The notes below the pieces were generated by a model. That model was not told the DNA's origin, made no database searches, and was given only the letters and a program-made list of their open reading frames with translations. Both the position numbers and the translations under genes were made by a program. Shown piece after piece: positions 1-5,069 of a stretch of 5,069 nucleotides of DNA. Where the stretch lies: positions 1 to 5,069 of the forward strand of contig JAFGJR010000125.1 of the NCBI GenBank assembly GCA_016928975.1. Direction: 5' to 3'. This DNA comes from Sedimentisphaerales bacterium. Its GTDB lineage: Bacteria > Planctomycetota > Phycisphaerae > Sedimentisphaerales > SG8-4. How positions within the stretch are numbered: position 1 is the first letter of the stretch; each line of letters begins with the position of its first letter.

Positions 1-1461
1 CATATCCCCCTTCAGGCGCGAGAACCGAGTCCCAGCGCGGATGCGACAGGCGTGCCGATCGATACCATGCTCCGTTGGCGCGAGGGACGCAAGGCGGCCT
101 CCCACGAGGTCTATCTCAGCACCGATAGGCAAGCCGTGCTTGATGGCGTCATGCCCGCCGGCACGACGACCGAACGCAGCTTCCAGCCTTCGCCGCTGTC
201 GTTTGGAGAGCTCTACTACTGGAAGGTGAATGAGGTCAATGAAGCCGCCTCGTGGCCCGGCGATCTCTGGAGCTTCACGACCGCTGAGTTTGGTGACATC
301 GACAACTTCGAGGGCTACACCAACGACTCGCCGGACCGCGTCTTCCAGACCTGGATCGACGGCTGGGGCTTCTCGCCGGATGACAACTTCCCGGATGGCA
401 ATCCGGGCAACGGCACCGGCGCGCTTGTCGGCTACGACCCCACGCTGGGGGCCATCATGGAGACCTCGATCGTTCACGGCGGCACCCAATCCATGCCGGT
501 GGAGTACAACAACGTCAATTCGCCGTACTACTCGGAGATCGACCGGACCTGGGCGACGCCACAGGACTGGACGACCAACGGCGCCACCGACCTGAGCCTG
601 TGGTTCCGCGGCAATCCGGCGGCCTTCATTGAGACGGCTTCCGGCATTCGTCTCAGCGGCGCCGGCTCGGATATCTACAATGGGATCGATGAGTTCCGCT
701 TCGCCTACAAGAAGCTCAGTGGCGACGGCTCTATCACCGTCCGGCTGGATAGCGTTCAGGCTGTCGCAGAATGGACGAAGACCGGCGTGATGATCCGCGA
801 GACGCTCGACCCGTTGGCGGTCCAGGTCCACATCATCGCCGCGGCACAACAGCAGTTGGTGGAGTGGCAGTACCGCAGCGCGGCCAACAGCTCGACCACC
901 ACGCAGTTCAACACGACCGCCGGCAGCAATCCGCTTCCGGTCTGGCTGCGGCTGACGCGCGCGGGCAACGTCTTCACCGGCGAGTACTCTGCGGACGGAA
1001 AGACCTGGACCAAGATCGCCTCGTCGGCCACGGTGTCGTCCTCGGAGACGGTCTACATGAACACCAGCGTGTACATCGGTATGGTCGTCTGCAGCCACAT
1101 GGCGAACCGGCTGGCGGTGGCGGACTTCTCCGACATCAAGGTCACCGGCAATGTCACCGGCCAGTGGCAGACGGCCGATATCACCGTCGCACAGGGTGCC
1201 AACAAGCCGGATCCGCTGTATCTCGTCCTTCAGGACAGCAGCAACAAGAGCGTTACCCTTATGCATCCTGACGGTGCCAACGCTGTTCTGGTCAACGAGT
1301 GGACGCAGTGGAAGATCCCGCTCAGCGAGCTGGCCGGCGTGAATCCCAAGGCGATCAAGAAGATGACCATCGGGATCGGCGACCGGAACAACCCGAAGGC
1401 AGGTGCCGCCGGACATCTCTTCATCGACGACATCCAGTATGGCCGTCCCACCGCGCCGTAG
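1..1461 (+). CDS. Secreted multidomain protein, 3' part: Fn3-like domain plus jelly-roll module with a nested LamG/DUF1349-like domain (5' truncated)
   Basis: The frame is open from base 1 (486 residues visible) and ends with TAG at 1459-1461. The GTG at 52 and later ATGs are not credible starts, because recognisable domain sequence begins before them, so the true start and any signal peptide lie outside the window. Domains in order: a Fn3-like module at about residues 8-97 (key pieces ASHEVYLSTD, YYWKVNEVNEA, LWSFTTAEF); the first half of a carbohydrate-binding-like jelly roll at about 98-206 (IDNFEGYTND, QSMPVEYNN, LSLWFRGNPA); an inserted LamG/DUF1349-like beta-sandwich at about 212-383 (DEFRFAYKKLSGDGSITVRL, TKTGVMIRE, WLRLTRAGNVFTGEYSADGK); then the second half of the jelly roll at about 387-483 (WTQWKIPLSELAGVNPKAIK, HLFIDDIQYG). 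Such proteins are common in planctomycetes and are thought to bind polysaccharide outside the cell. No catalytic domain is visible, though one could lie upstream. There is no PEP-CTERM or other C-terminal anchor. Coding call is firm; the polysaccharide role is inferred from family style. Confidence 0.9.
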   Translation, partial: HIPLQAREPSPSADATGVPIDTMLRWREGRKAASHEVYLSTDRQAVLDGVMPAGTTTERSFQPSPLSFGELYYWKVNEVNEAASWPGDLWSFTTAEFGDIDNFEGYTNDSPDRVFQTWIDGWGFSPDDNFPDGNPGNGTGALVGYDPTLGAIMETSIVHGGTQSMPVEYNNVNSPYYSEIDRTWATPQDWTTNGATDLSLWFRGNPAAFIETASGIRLSGAGSDIYNGIDEFRFAYKKLSGDGSITVRLDSVQAVAEWTKTGVMIRETLDPLAVQVHIIAAAQQQLVEWQYRSAANSSTTTQFNTTAGSNPLPVWLRLTRAGNVFTGEYSADGKTWTKIASSATVSSSETVYMNTSVYIGMVVCSHMANRLAVADFSDIKVTGNVTGQWQTADITVAQGANKPDPLYLVLQDSSNKSVTLMHPDGANAVLVNEWTQWKIPLSELAGVNPKAIKKMTIGIGDRNNPKAGAAGHLFIDDIQYGRPTAP

Positions 1462-1471
1462 GCCGGGACTG

Positions 1472-2131
1472 TCATAGGCAACAATGGCGGTCCTCGCCGC
1501 CTCTCACGGTTGACTCAGGGCCTGTACCCACCGGGGTGCAGGCCCTTGTTCTTGTGTGCCAGTCGTGGGCACAGAGGTCGTACAGCTCGCGGAGGCAGGT
1601 GCGGAGGTTGCCGTGGTGGCGGGTGTAGAGATCGTCGATCTGCGCGACGGAGATGGGGCAGCCTTGTGGGGCCAGGTCGGTGACGATCCCGCAGAGCAAG
1701 GCGGGGGTCGTGGAGCATTCGATCAAGGTCGGCAGCAGGCCGGGGCGGTGGGAGGTGATGACCAGGCCGGCGGCGCGGCTGCTCGTGTGATCGCGGAGGA
1801 GCCGCCAGGAGGATCGTCGAATCGCGTCGGCCCCATCGAGCAACACCAGTTCTTGCGGATCAAGCTCGGAGAGGAACCGGCGGCACCGGGGCTCGGGCAA
1901 AGGAGAGGCGTCATTGACGAAGAGCAGCTTGGTCCCGACCCCCTGACATTCGAGGGCGTCGCGCAGGTCCTCCAGCAGGGTCGTCTTTCCGGAGCCCTCG
2001 GGGCCCACAATCGCGCCACGATAGCTCATCTTCTCGATGCGCGACAGCAGATCGTCGAGAGAGGTTCCTGCGAAGCGGTAGCGGATGCGAGCGACTCGCT
2101 CGGCGGCGAAAGGGTTGTCACGCGCTCGCAT
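1472..2131 (-). CDS. P-loop ATPase, AAA-like, third gene of a coupled operon
   Basis: A 219-residue soluble protein with features of an AAA/AAA_22-like ATPase. Walker A is GPEGSGKT at residues 43-50, Walker B is ELVLLDGAD at 94-102 (D99 followed by G100, not a classical DE pair), a sensor-1-like GLVITSHRPG lies at 122-131, and RHHGNLRTCLRELYDL at about 171-186 looks like a sensor-2/lid helix. The N-terminal NPFAAERVARIRYRF stretch resembles small planctomycete ATP-binding proteins. The reading frame stays open to an ATG at 2191, but the ATG at 2131 was chosen because the NPF motif follows it directly, a GGGTG lies six bases upstream, and it overlaps the preceding gene by only 14 bases. The last 25 or so residues (after DLCAHDW) look like an unstructured tail and carry the convergent gene's terminator on the opposite strand. 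ATP binding and hydrolysis are expected; the substrate is unknown. It probably acts with the two upstream products. Confidence 0.87.
   Translation of the reverse strand: MRARDNPFAAERVARIRYRFAGTSLDDLLSRIEKMSYRGAIVGPEGSGKTTLLEDLRDALECQGVGTKLLFVNDASPLPEPRCRRFLSELDPQELVLLDGADAIRRSSWRLLRDHTSSRAAGLVITSHRPGLLPTLIECSTTPALLCGIVTDLAPQGCPISVAQIDDLYTRHHGNLRTCLRELYDLCAHDWHTRTRACTPVGTGPESTVRGGEDRHCCL
1517..1546 (+). terminator. Intrinsic terminator for the secreted-protein gene, located inside the convergent gene's 3' end
   Basis: Bases 1517-1524 (AGGGCCTG) and 1539-1546 (CAGGCCCT) are perfect reverse complements. Pairing continues inward through 1525-1529 with 1534-1538, including one G-T wobble, giving a stem of about 13 pairs around a four-base loop. 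The plus-strand sequence that follows, 1546-1558, is T-rich (TTGTTCTTGTG), which suits termination of plus-strand transcription 56 bases after the TAG at 1461. On the minus strand no T tract follows, so it is less likely to end the opposing operon. The tail is interrupted by G and C, which keeps confidence moderate. Confidence 0.6.
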
Positions 2132-2552
2132 GGGGCACACCCAGAATCTGCTTGAGCCATAGCCCCGGCCGGCTCTCACCTTCCGGCACACTGGTCAGCA
2201 GGATCTCCCGGCCTGTGGGCGAGACGACGATCTCCTTGCGCACGGTCTCATTGCCGGGCGTGCACGTCAGCTCCAGAGCCCAGATCAGCGAGATCAGCTT
2301 GCCCGAGAAGCTGTAGGGTCCGGGAGGCAGCGCAAAGCGGAATTCGTCCGAGCCGAGAGCTCCGGGATCATCGATCCGACGCGTGTGCACTACGCAGATA
2401 TCCTGTGTCCCTTTGCCGCTGGTGTACCACAGTAAGGACAGCTCCAGGGCCTTGGGATTTGCGTCCGCGTTCCATTCGATCCGCCCTTCAACCGTCTCTG
2501 CCGGGGCAAATGTGCCCCTGCCGTCATTCAACTCGATGTCGAGCCTGCTCAT
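2118..2552 (-). CDS. Small arrestin-like (Spo0M-like) beta-sandwich protein, second gene of the operon
   Basis: A 144-residue protein with no signal peptide or membrane segment, so probably cytoplasmic. It begins with alternating strands (SRLDIELNDGRGTFAPAETVEGRIEW) typical of arrestin-like/Spo0M folds, where a 'L.I.L....Y.PG..V.G.V' strand pair opens the sandwich. It has LLWYTSGKGTQD at 40-51 and FRFALPPGPYSFSGKLISLIWALEL at 71-95. The latter resembles the end of the neighbouring membrane protein's C-terminal domain (FVLP...HSF....KIVWSIDL), and both finish with an I.V.P strand. Two in-frame ATGs exist, at 2561 and 2552. The later one is preferred because the GGGAGG at 2568-2563 is ten bases from it and only one base from the earlier ATG. 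It overlaps the upstream gene by 29 bases and the ATPase by 14. Arrestin-like proteins are usually scaffolds or adaptors, so a non-enzymatic partner role is inferred. The fold assignment is by eye. Confidence 0.8.
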   Translation of the reverse strand: MSRLDIELNDGRGTFAPAETVEGRIEWNADANPKALELSLLWYTSGKGTQDICVVHTRRIDDPGALGSDEFRFALPPGPYSFSGKLISLIWALELTCTPGNETVRKEIVVSPTGREILLTSVPEGESRPGLWLKQILGVPHASA

Positions 2553-3825
2553 GCCGCTCATGCCTCCCGCCGGCCGCCGGCGTCACCTCGATCTCGTACG
2601 ACTCCTTCACGTCCGGCCACCGCTCGATCTCGCCGCGCAGATCAATGCTCCAGACGATCTTGTTGTTCTCCGCCGCGAAGGAGTGCATGGTGTCCTGGGG
2701 GAGGACGAAGCCGATCTGTCCAGTCGCAATCTCCGCGACGTGTGAAGTCCGGTACAGTTCCATCTCGCAGAACGTGCTCTCATCCGTGCAGGTGCTGGTG
2801 CCCTTGCGGTACGTGGCCCGCTCGACGCCGTGCAGGGTCACCGTGAACTCACGAATCCGGCGGGTCTGTCCCTGGAAGCTCCAGCGCAGCTCTGCCGACC
2901 CGCCCAGCGGGATCGTCCGCGAGCTCAAATGCAGCGCCGGGCGAGGATTGAACATCGCGAGGAACTGGTGGACGACGAGCCCGATTAGCCCGATGCCGAT
3001 GGCGACAAAGGGGATCAGAAAGACCAGAGTGAACCAGCCGGCGGTGGCCAGGAATACACAGACGATTCCGTTCCAAAACACGGCGATCAAGATCGCGCCC
3101 ACGAGCTTGGCACGAGCGGAGAACTTTGGCGTGAGCGCCGCCGGTGCGGTATCGGCCGGTCGCAATAGAGACAGAGGATCGACGATGCGAGTCGGCTCTG
3201 ACACAGTGGGGCTCCGTGGAGACGCAGCTATGTCCGTCTTGCCTCGAATCGTCCGCACCAGACCGCCGACGCCGACCAACAGGAACGGCAGCGGGAACAG
3301 GGCCAGCAGCAGCTTGGCGTGGAAGCCCCGCTTGAGCACCGCCTGGGAGGGATTCTCCGGGTTGACGTAGCAGACCGGGTCGGTCGCAGTCCTATATTGC
3401 TCGACAACGTGGGCCTTGCCCTTGTAGCCGCTGGAGGAGCCGCCGATGAAGTCGTAACGGTCGCACTTGTACGTCCGCCCGTTGCATTCGTACTGGTACA
3501 GGATGTGCACGCTATAGGTGGTGCTATCGTCGCCGTCGTGGCTGCGAACCTCGGCCTGAAGCACCTTGCAGGGTGTCGCCACCCAGCTTTCGGCGTCGAT
3601 CGTCCTGGCAATCGGCCGGATTCCAAGCGGATAGAGCATCGCCCCGCCGGCAATTGCGAAGAGGCCGAAAATGGCCGCCGTGGCGTATTTGCCGGGCCCT
3701 TTTCTCCTCCTGGCGATGGCGGCGAGGGGTTTCACCCTCGCCGGCGTCCGTCGACGAAGCCAACCGCGACTTGGCGCAGGTTCGGCCACCTCGACATCAC
3801 ATCCGCGATCGTCTTCCTTCAGCAT
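2524..3825 (-). CDS. Membrane protein with DUF3592-like domain and C-terminal arrestin-like domain, first gene of the operon
   Basis: A 433-residue integral membrane protein. A basic N-terminal region (RRRTPARVKPLAAIARRRKG) precedes helix 1 at about 47-67. A DUF3592-like domain follows at about 78-168 (ESWVATPCKVL; YSVHILYQYECNGRTYKCDRY; VEQYRTATDPVCYVNPENPSQAVLKRG), then helix 2 at about 169-190, a polar linker, helix 3 at about 240-262 and helix 4 at about 264-290. A beta-rich domain at about 291-416 (NPRPALHLSS, GGSAELRWSF, FVLPQDTMHSF, KIVWSIDL, YEIEVTP) looks arrestin-like and matches the small downstream protein. By the positive-inside rule, the N-terminus, linker and C-terminal domain are cytoplasmic and the DUF3592 part is outside. 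The start at 3825 has a strong GGAAGG six bases upstream; the open frame continues to 4137, but that 104-residue extension is unlike protein sequence. The last 13 residues (RHERHEQARHRVE) are highly charged and lie in or next to the overlap with the next gene. DUF3592 has no established function, so none is assigned. Confidence 0.88.
   Translation of the reverse strand: MLKEDDRGCDVEVAEPAPSRGWLRRRTPARVKPLAAIARRRKGPGKYATAAIFGLFAIAGGAMLYPLGIRPIARTIDAESWVATPCKVLQAEVRSHDGDDSTTYSVHILYQYECNGRTYKCDRYDFIGGSSSGYKGKAHVVEQYRTATDPVCYVNPENPSQAVLKRGFHAKLLLALFPLPFLLVGVGGLVRTIRGKTDIAASPRSPTVSEPTRIVDPLSLLRPADTAPAALTPKFSARAKLVGAILIAVFWNGIVCVFLATAGWFTLVFLIPFVAIGIGLIGLVVHQFLAMFNPRPALHLSSRTIPLGGSAELRWSFQGQTRRIREFTVTLHGVERATYRKGTSTCTDESTFCEMELYRTSHVAEIATGQIGFVLPQDTMHSFAAENNKIVWSIDLRGEIERWPDVKESYEIEVTPAAGGRHERHEQARHRVE
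2563..2568 (-). promoter_or_regulatory. Shine-Dalgarno that decides the start of the small arrestin-like gene
   Basis: GGGAGG on the minus strand lies inside the last codons of the upstream membrane-protein gene. The spacer is ten bases to the ATG at 2552 but one base to the ATG at 2561, so the downstream ATG is the better start. Its position supports translational coupling. Confidence 0.6.
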
Positions 3826-3831
3826 GTCGCA

Positions 3832-3837
3832 CCTTCC
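3832..3837 (-). promoter_or_regulatory. Shine-Dalgarno of the membrane-protein gene
   Basis: GGAAGG (followed by TG) on the minus strand sits six bases before the ATG at 3825. It fixes this start over the upstream in-frame ATG at 4137. Confidence 0.7.
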
Positions 3838-3965
3838 GCAGAATAGAGTACGGCCGCAATCACGCACCCACTCTGTACATATCGGCCATCCAGACAACCC
3901 TCTTTCGAACCTGCTGCGTATGGCCCCAGAGAAGGGTAAGAAATGTGATATTCTCGGAAAGTGCT

Positions 3966-3994
3966 TTGTCCGGGTGGCGTGAATGTGGTGTAAC
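3966..3994 (+). promoter_or_regulatory. Candidate housekeeping-sigma promoter for the lipoprotein gene
   Basis: TTGTCC at 3966-3971 and TGTAAC at 3989-3994 each match the -35 and -10 consensus at four of six positions, with a 17-base spacer. Transcription would begin near 4001, leaving a leader of about 160 bases. The alternative at 4059-4087 has a weaker -35 but gives a shorter leader. Neither is better than a guess. Confidence 0.22.
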
Positions 3995-4148
3995 AGCCAT
4001 ACGTTCGATAAACGCGGGTGATCGAAGGCACGTGGCTCCTGGGAATCGCGGTTTCTTCTTGTGTTCAGGTGTTGCCATTGCCAGAATGCAGGGAGTTGGA
4101 CGCACCGACTGACTTGATTGATTGGCCCTTTGGGCAAGTCCCATGTAA

Positions 4149-4153
4149 AGGAG
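4149..4153 (+). promoter_or_regulatory. Shine-Dalgarno of the lipoprotein gene
   Basis: AGGAG, within the longer AAAGGAGA at 4147-4154, lies seven bases before the ATG at 4161. It rules out the in-frame TTG at 4155, which adjoins the Shine-Dalgarno with almost no spacer. Confidence 0.75.
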
Positions 4154-4160
4154 ATTGGCG

Positions 4161-5048
4161 ATGACTACTTCCAGCAAGACTGTGTTCTTCGCTCTTGTGG
4201 CGGTGTTCCTCACGTGCGGATGCAGCTCCTCCCGCAATCTGTCGATGGCTCCGTCGCCGGCCGGCGAAGAGATCCTCTACAGGCTGAAACTCGCCAAGGG
4301 GCAGTCGTATGAGATACGATGTATCACCGACGACCGTGGTACCCAGCGAGAAAACACGCAGGAGTTCTCCGTGGATAGGTCCATTGGCCTCGGCTGCCGC
4401 TTCGGTGTCAACTCCATCGACGACTCCGGAAATGCAGTTGTCGACTGCACCATTACCTGGGTCATGTACCGCCAGAAGGTCCGCGGTGGCCAGCCAGCGA
4501 ACGGAATGCTGGAGGGTTTGGACCCGGCATCGTGGGACGTGGCGTACGATTCCTCGAAGAGGGACAGTCAGACGCTCCCGGAAGCGGTAGGCTGGGCCGA
4601 CCTTTACCTCGTCGGGCCGAAGTTCGCGATCGCATTCCTCCATGAGAAGTTCACAATCACACTGACGCCCTATGGCCAAGTGCAGGAGGTCATGGGGTTG
4701 GACGCATTGCGAAAGAGAATCGCGCAGAAGGCCGGGACCGTGGGGCAACTGATGCAGAATGGCGACGATGCGAGCCTGACGCAATTCATAACGCAGTACT
4801 TGTTCCAACCTCTGCTCGTCTATCCGGAGCAGGTTGTCCACGTGGGCGACTCCTGGACTCGGGAAGATCAGTCCACCTGCGTCCCGTACCCTGAAAGGAA
4901 GTTCACGCTAACGCAACGCGGAGCGGGAGTGGCGACCATCGAAGTCAATGCGACGCTTGAGGAACGGGACCCCAAGATGCCGTTGTGTTGGTTCAGCGGG
5001 AATTGGACAACTACAGCCGTCGGCCAAGCGGTTCAGTCGCTGGGCTGA
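4161..5048 (+). CDS. DUF6263-like lipoprotein
   Basis: A 295-residue exported protein. The N-terminus is a lipoprotein signal: K6, a hydrophobic core VFFALVAVF, then LTCGC with C21 as the predicted lipidated residue (G at -1; T at -3 is unusual but allowed by the broad lipobox pattern). The serine-rich SSS after C21 suggests a short linker. The mature part is beta-rich and has the order seen in DUF6263-like proteins: EILYRLKLAKGQSYEIR at about 37-53, a 'YDSSKRD' segment at 129-135, FTITLTPYGQVQEVMGLDALRKR at 164-186 (the 'G.V..V.G.....' strand), and YPEQVVHVGDSWTRE at 221-235 (the 'P...V.VGD.W' motif). The family has no known biochemical function. It is transcribed divergently from the three-gene operon, so a functional link is possible but unproven. 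The protein stops shortly after a strand that would normally continue (SGNWTTTAVGQAVQSLG), so the C-terminus may be shortened. Coding call is strong, family call moderate. Confidence 0.83.
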   Translation: MTTSSKTVFFALVAVFLTCGCSSSRNLSMAPSPAGEEILYRLKLAKGQSYEIRCITDDRGTQRENTQEFSVDRSIGLGCRFGVNSIDDSGNAVVDCTITWVMYRQKVRGGQPANGMLEGLDPASWDVAYDSSKRDSQTLPEAVGWADLYLVGPKFAIAFLHEKFTITLTPYGQVQEVMGLDALRKRIAQKAGTVGQLMQNGDDASLTQFITQYLFQPLLVYPEQVVHVGDSWTREDQSTCVPYPERKFTLTQRGAGVATIEVNATLEERDPKMPLCWFSGNWTTTAVGQAVQSLG

Positions 5049-5069
5049 CTTGGGTATTATGAACTATGA

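Larger units (their letters stand above)
3826..4160. other. Divergent intergenic region carrying the control signals of both flanking transcripts
   Basis: About 335 bases separate the divergent starts at 3825 (minus) and 4161 (plus). The stretch is more A+T rich than the flanking genes (47% G+C at 3901-3960). No ORF here has a ribosome binding site and protein-like composition. Two weak plus-strand promoter candidates were seen: TTGTCC-17-TGTAAC at 3966-3994, and TTGTGT-17-CAGAAT at 4059-4087. On the minus strand no convincing -35/-10 pair was found. A small GCCC-TTT-GGGC hairpin at 4125-4135 lies just before the lipoprotein Shine-Dalgarno. The region is long for two simple promoters and may hold operator sites that cannot be named from the sequence alone. 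Confidence 0.5.

Noticed and set aside
1486..1501. GGCGG/CCGCC stem-loop as a second terminator between the convergent genes
   Set aside because: It has a five-pair stem, a six-base loop and no T tract; such short GC stems are expected by chance at this base composition.
1556..2155. 199-residue plus-strand open frame
   Set aside because: It is antisense to the ATPase with intact Walker motifs. Its composition (V, G, A, E, Q rich) reflects complementary codons.
2132..2191. 20-residue N-terminal extension of the ATPase from an ATG at 2191
   Set aside because: It lies wholly within the arrestin-like gene in another frame and reads as MCRKVRAGRGYGSS..., unlike the protein that begins at the NPFAAERV motif.
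2405..3370. 321-residue plus-strand open frame
   Set aside because: It is antisense to the membrane-protein gene, whose product shows helices and domain motifs. The plus-strand product is S/R/P-rich with no motifs, a typical GC-rich shadow.
3975..3990. TGGCGTGAATGTGGTG as a sigma-54 promoter
   Set aside because: It has a TGGC-like start but lacks the GC/TTGC element at the required spacing.
4125..4135. GCCC-TTT-GGGC hairpin as a terminator or riboswitch element
   Set aside because: The stem is only four pairs with no T tract, and it lies just upstream of a gene start. Too weak to call.
3826..4137. 104-residue N-terminal extension of the membrane protein from an ATG at 4137
   Set aside because: The extension is rich in H, R, W and C, with no domain-like pattern and no ribosome binding site. 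The ATG at 3825 has a strong Shine-Dalgarno.
4065..4841. 258-residue minus-strand open frame
   Set aside because: It is antisense to the lipoprotein gene, which has a clear Shine-Dalgarno, signal peptide and family motifs. The minus product has no recognisable domain.

Overview
This GC-rich window looks like a chromosomal fragment from a planctomycete, most likely a Phycisphaerae/Sedimentisphaerales-type lineage. That placement rests on protein style: a secreted protein with the Fn3-like 'PSPS..ATGV...L.W..G..AASHEVYLSTD...YYWKVNEVNEA...GDLWSFTTAEF' layout followed by jelly-roll modules, and a short P-loop ATPase opening with a 'RDNPFAAERVARIRYRF'-like sequence. No alignment was run, so this is recognition from memory.

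Layout: (1) positions 1-1461, plus strand, hold the 3' part of a large secreted multidomain protein; its reading frame is open at the left edge. (2) A strong stem-loop at 1517-1546, with a T-rich tail on the plus strand, probably terminates that gene. It lies inside the 3' end of the convergent neighbour. (3) Positions 3825 down to 1472, minus strand, hold three overlapping genes: a four-helix membrane protein with a DUF3592-like domain and a C-terminal arrestin-like beta-sandwich; a small soluble arrestin-like (Spo0M-like) protein; and a P-loop ATPase with Walker A, Walker B and sensor-like motifs. The overlaps are 29 and 14 bases, so this is almost certainly one translationally coupled operon. 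(4) Positions 3826-4160 are a divergent intergenic region of about 335 bases, more A+T rich than the genes, with only weak promoter candidates. (5) Positions 4161-5048, plus strand, hold a DUF6263-like lipoprotein with a clear Shine-Dalgarno and lipobox. Its stop lies 21 bases before the window end.

The most interesting unit is the three-gene operon. Its predicted topology puts the membrane protein's arrestin-like domain on the cytoplasmic side, with the soluble arrestin-like protein and the ATPase. A membrane-associated assembly or remodelling module is a reasonable hypothesis, but the sequence does not give its substrate. No RNA genes, CRISPR arrays, insertion sequences or attachment sites were seen.
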